Shown piece by piece: positions 61,851-64,000 of a stretch of DNA of 64,000 bases. Location of the stretch: positions 310,001 to 374,000 of the forward strand of contig NZ_RIBS01000004.1 in NCBI RefSeq assembly GCF_003719825.1, in the 5' to 3' direction. The notes beneath the pieces are model-generated. The model did not search any database. It was not told the DNA's origin and saw nothing but the letters and a program-made list of their open reading frames with translations. This stretch comes from Montanilutibacter psychrotolerans (GTDB lineage: Bacteria > Pseudomonadota > Gammaproteobacteria > Xanthomonadales > Xanthomonadaceae). The number at the start of each line of letters is the position of its first letter. The stretch's first letter is position 1. Both the position numbers and the translations under genes were made by a program.

Positions 61851-62600
61851 GTGGAACGCGCCGACGTGGCGCGCCCGTCGCCCCTCCCGCCCGCCGACCC
61901 GGTGACACCGGCCTGGCTGGTCGGCGTGCGCGTGCTGCTGGCAGTCGCCTACCCGCTGCTGGCGCATTGGGCCAGCCATCGTGGCAGTGGCGAGGCCGCG
62001 GCATTCGCGCTGGTCGATCTGATGCTGATCGTGCTGCTGGGCCCGTTGGCCGCCCGCCGGCCGTGGGCGTGGGTGCTGCTGGCAGCGCTGATCTCCGGAC
62101 TGGCGATGCTGGCCTCGACGCCGTGGCTGCAACTGCTTCTGCTGGCTCCGCCGATGCTGTTCACCGCGTTGCTGGCGTGGTGGTTCGGGCGCAGCCTGCG
62201 GGCGCCGCGCGAGGCGCTGATCAGTCGCATCGTCGGTGCGCTGGACGGCTGCGAGCCTTCCCAGCTGCCCTCGCCGTTGTACCGCTACACGCGTCGCCTG
62301 ACGGCGGCGTGGTCGTTGCTGCTGGCCACCCTGTCGTTGACCAACGGTCTGCTGGCGGTGATCGCCGTGCCCGGCGGCGTGCTGGTCCGGTTGGGCCATC
62401 CGCCGCTGTTCGCCGTGGCGCAACAGCAGTGGTCGCTGTTCGCCAACCTGTTGAACTACGGCATCGTCGGCGGCTTCTTCGTCGCCGAGTACGTCATCCG
62501 CCGGCGCCTGTTCCCGCACCGCCCCTACCGGAATTTCGTCGATTTCATGCGCCGCATGGGGGCGCTGGGTCCGGACTTCTGGCGCAAGCTGTTCAGCTGA
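61851..62600 (+). CDS. Integral membrane protein of the aryl-polyene cluster (COG4648-like)
   Basis: 249 residues from a GTG start. About six helices (VGVRVLLAVAYPLLAHWASH; LVDLMLIVLLGPLAAR; WLQLLLLAPPMLFTALLAW) and a conserved C-terminus (VIRRRLFPHRPYRNFVDFMRRMG). Proteins of this type recur beside aryl-polyene ACPs and dehydratases, with unknown function. It is 25 bp after the ACP gene. Confidence 0.85.
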   Translation: MERADVARPSPLPPADPVTPAWLVGVRVLLAVAYPLLAHWASHRGSGEAAAFALVDLMLIVLLGPLAARRPWAWVLLAALISGLAMLASTPWLQLLLLAPPMLFTALLAWWFGRSLRAPREALISRIVGALDGCEPSQLPSPLYRYTRRLTAAWSLLLATLSLTNGLLAVIAVPGGVLVRLGHPPLFAVAQQQWSLFANLLNYGIVGGFFVAEYVIRRRLFPHRPYRNFVDFMRRMGALGPDFWRKLFS

Positions 62601-62690
62601 GACGCCATGGGGCCGATGCTCGTACCCCGGTCGGCGCCGACTCGCGCGCCTGGCTTATCCTTTGCCACCCTGTCTGTGGTGGCACGTCAG

Positions 62691-63017
62691 ATGCAATTCA
62701 CCGTCCCCGCCGACCATCCGTGCCTGCCCGGCCATTTCCCGGGGCGTCCGCTGGTGCCTGGCGTGGTAGTGCTCGACCGCGTGCTGGCGGCGGTAGAGGC
62801 CGCAACCGGCCGGCCGATCGAGACGCTGGGGCTGCCGCAGGTGAAGTTCCTGCTGCCGCTGTTGCCCGGTGAGTCGGCTCGGGTTGAACTGCAATCGGAC
62901 GCGACCACGCCACTGCGCTGGCGATTTCGCGTGCTGCGTGGCGATGACCTGCTGGCCAGTGGCGAGGTGGTGATCGATGCAGGCCGCCCTGCCGATGGCT
63001 GCGGAGCGGGGGCATGA
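62691..63017 (+). CDS. Beta-hydroxyacyl-ACP dehydratase-like protein (ApeI/FabZ type)
   Basis: 108 residues, a hotdog fold. DHPCLPGHFPGRPLVPGVVVLD holds the catalytic histidine (GHFPG) of FabA/FabZ-type dehydratases. In aryl-polyene clusters such a dehydratase removes water in each chain extension step. The ATG at 62691 has GGTGG eight bases upstream; an ATG at 62607 would add 28 non-conserved residues. It overlaps the next gene by 4 nt (ATGA). Confidence 0.86.
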   Translation: MQFTVPADHPCLPGHFPGRPLVPGVVVLDRVLAAVEAATGRPIETLGLPQVKFLLPLLPGESARVELQSDATTPLRWRFRVLRGDDLLASGEVVIDAGRPADGCGAGA

Positions 63018-63991
63018 GCACGGACTGGAAGCAGCGCCCCGAAGGCGGCGGCCGCTTTGCGATCTGGCTGATCCGCACCATTGCCCGCTACGGCGGGCGT
63101 GCCGTGGCGCGTCTGCTGCTGTACCCGATCACGGCTTACTTCGTGCTGGTGCGCGGGCCGGAACGGCGTGCCTCGCAGGCCTTCCTCCAGCGGGCCCTGG
63201 GCCGACCGGCGGGCTGGACCGATGGCTTCCGTCACGTGCACAGCTTCGCCGCCACCATCCTCGACCGCGTGTTCATGCTCAGCGGCCAGTTGGAGCGTTT
63301 CGATATCACCATCGACGGCGTGGACGCCGTTCACGCCCAGCTCGACCGCGGACAGGGCGTGCTGATGTTCGGCTCGCACCTGGGCAGTTTCGAGGTGATG
63401 CGCGTGCTCGGCTGCCGGCGGCCGGGCCTCAAGGTGCGCGTGGTGTTCGACCGCGGCCACAACGCCGCGGTCACCCAACTGCTCGAAGCACTCGATCCGC
63501 AGATGGCCGCGACCGTGATCGATGCCGCCCAGGACGGCCCGTCGATCGTGTTCGCGATCAAGCAGGCGCTCGACGAGGGCGCGCTGGTGGCGTTGCTGGT
63601 CGACCGCGCGCGACCCGGCGAGCCGACCGTCCAGGCGCCGTTCCTGGGAAGCCCGGCACCGTTCCCGGTGGCACCGTGGCTGATTGCCGCGGCACTGAAG
63701 GTGCCGGTGATGCTGGCGTTCGGCCTGTACCGCGGTGGCCGCCGCTACGAGCTGGCCTTCGAGCTGTTCAGCGCGGGGCTGGACATCGGTCGGCATAACC
63801 GTGCTCAGGCATTGCCGGCGGTGGTGCACGACTATGCCGCGCGGCTGCAGGCACGCACCCTGGCAGCGCCGTACAACTGGTTCAACTTCTACGACTTCTG
63901 GCAGACCGACGATGCGAACGATCCCGCGTGTGACCCTGCTGGCGACGCTCATGGCGCTGGTCGCGAGCCCGCTGGCCGCCGCCCCGCCTGA
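63014..63991 (+). CDS. Lysophospholipid-acyltransferase-like protein (XanD type)
   Basis: 325 residues. LMFGSHLGSFEVMRVLG holds the acyltransferase HxxxxE-like box, and VVFDRGHNAAVTQLLEALD and VALLVDRARPGE follow. LPLAT-family proteins occur in aryl-polyene and xanthomonadin clusters, where they may anchor the chain to lipid. Its frame runs 80 bp into the next gene; the last 25 residues (after NWFNFYDFWQTDD) lack normal family features. Either the overlap is real or the stop has been lost. Confidence 0.83.
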   Translation: MSTDWKQRPEGGGRFAIWLIRTIARYGGRAVARLLLYPITAYFVLVRGPERRASQAFLQRALGRPAGWTDGFRHVHSFAATILDRVFMLSGQLERFDITIDGVDAVHAQLDRGQGVLMFGSHLGSFEVMRVLGCRRPGLKVRVVFDRGHNAAVTQLLEALDPQMAATVIDAAQDGPSIVFAIKQALDEGALVALLVDRARPGEPTVQAPFLGSPAPFPVAPWLIAAALKVPVMLAFGLYRGGRRYELAFELFSAGLDIGRHNRAQALPAVVHDYAARLQARTLAAPYNWFNFYDFWQTDDANDPACDPAGDAHGAGREPAGRRPA

Positions 63992-64000
63992 GGTCCAGGC
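63912..64000 (+). CDS. Secreted LolA-like protein, N-terminal fragment (cut by window edge)
   Basis: The first 29 codons lie in the window: a signal peptide (RVTLLATLMALVASPLAAAP) and the beginning of a mature chain. In aryl-polyene clusters the gene after the acyltransferase is usually a LolA-like outer-membrane lipoprotein carrier homologue. The call depends on this order and not on a visible domain. It overlaps the acyltransferase gene by 80 bp. Confidence 0.6.
   Translation, partial: MRTIPRVTLLATLMALVASPLAAAPPEVQ

Overview
The window is GC-rich proteobacterial chromosome. Its gene content points to Lysobacteraceae (Xanthomonadaceae), most like Lysobacter: a chorismatase-type XanB2 with an aryl-polyene/xanthomonadin cluster, several secreted peptidases with PKD, PPC and P-domain tails, a Wsp-type chemosensory cluster, and a GTAG-type REP hairpin like those of Stenotrophomonas. 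The assignment is inferred from content; no rRNA or tRNA gene was seen.

Layout. 0-2.2 kb: the start of a Wsp-like chemosensory operon on the minus strand (MCP, CheW, start of CheR). 2.3-12.3 kb: an acetate/carboxylate module. A DcaP-type porin and an MHS-family transporter lie divergent from acetyl-CoA synthetase. The CrbR-like response regulator and the CrbS-like transporter-kinase lie next to it. 12.3-13.0 kb: a non-coding stretch with ten perfect 13-bp tandem repeats. 13.0-23.2 kb: four consecutive secreted peptidases (two trypsin-fold serine proteases, an M14 carboxypeptidase and an M28 aminopeptidase). Their catalytic domains are unrelated between the serine, M14 and M28 types, but all four end in a C-terminal cassette of exactly the same length and almost the same DNA sequence. 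Together they could take a protein to free amino acids outside the cell. This is the most striking locus in the window.

23.6-36.6 kb: mostly housekeeping. It holds rpmB-rpmG, a GFA-family protein, an epimerase-GT2-LAB_N envelope operon, parA-parB, rsmG, xth, threonine aldolase, an aldehyde dehydrogenase and a gamma-carbonic-anhydrase protein. A phosphopantetheinyl transferase and an AMP-ligase-like gene sit inside this stretch and may belong functionally to the aryl-polyene pathway at the right edge. 36.8-43.8 kb: six genes (RDD, SpoIIM-like, DUF4129-type, DUF4350-type, MoxR ATPase, DUF58) joined by five consecutive 4-nt ATGA overlaps, a tightly coupled membrane module of unknown task. 43.9-49.0 kb: a YkgJ-type cysteine-cluster protein, DUF952, aroE, a beta-propeller protein with a decayed duplicate of its 3' end, and hemB followed by an unknown gene.

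49.0-55.3 kb: a sulfate import operon (OprO/P-like porin, binding protein, CysU, CysW, CysA) under a probable Rrf2 regulator. The 3' end of the Rrf2 gene is made of a REP hairpin. 55.5-58.8 kb: an orphan oligopeptide-type ABC permease and double ATPase, a macrodomain protein and a small membrane protein. 59.0-64.0 kb: aryl-polyene (xanthomonadin-type) biosynthesis. XanB2 and an FAD oxidoreductase are on the minus strand; an ACP, a membrane protein, a dehydratase, an acyltransferase and the start of a secreted LolA-like protein are on the plus strand. The window ends inside this cluster.
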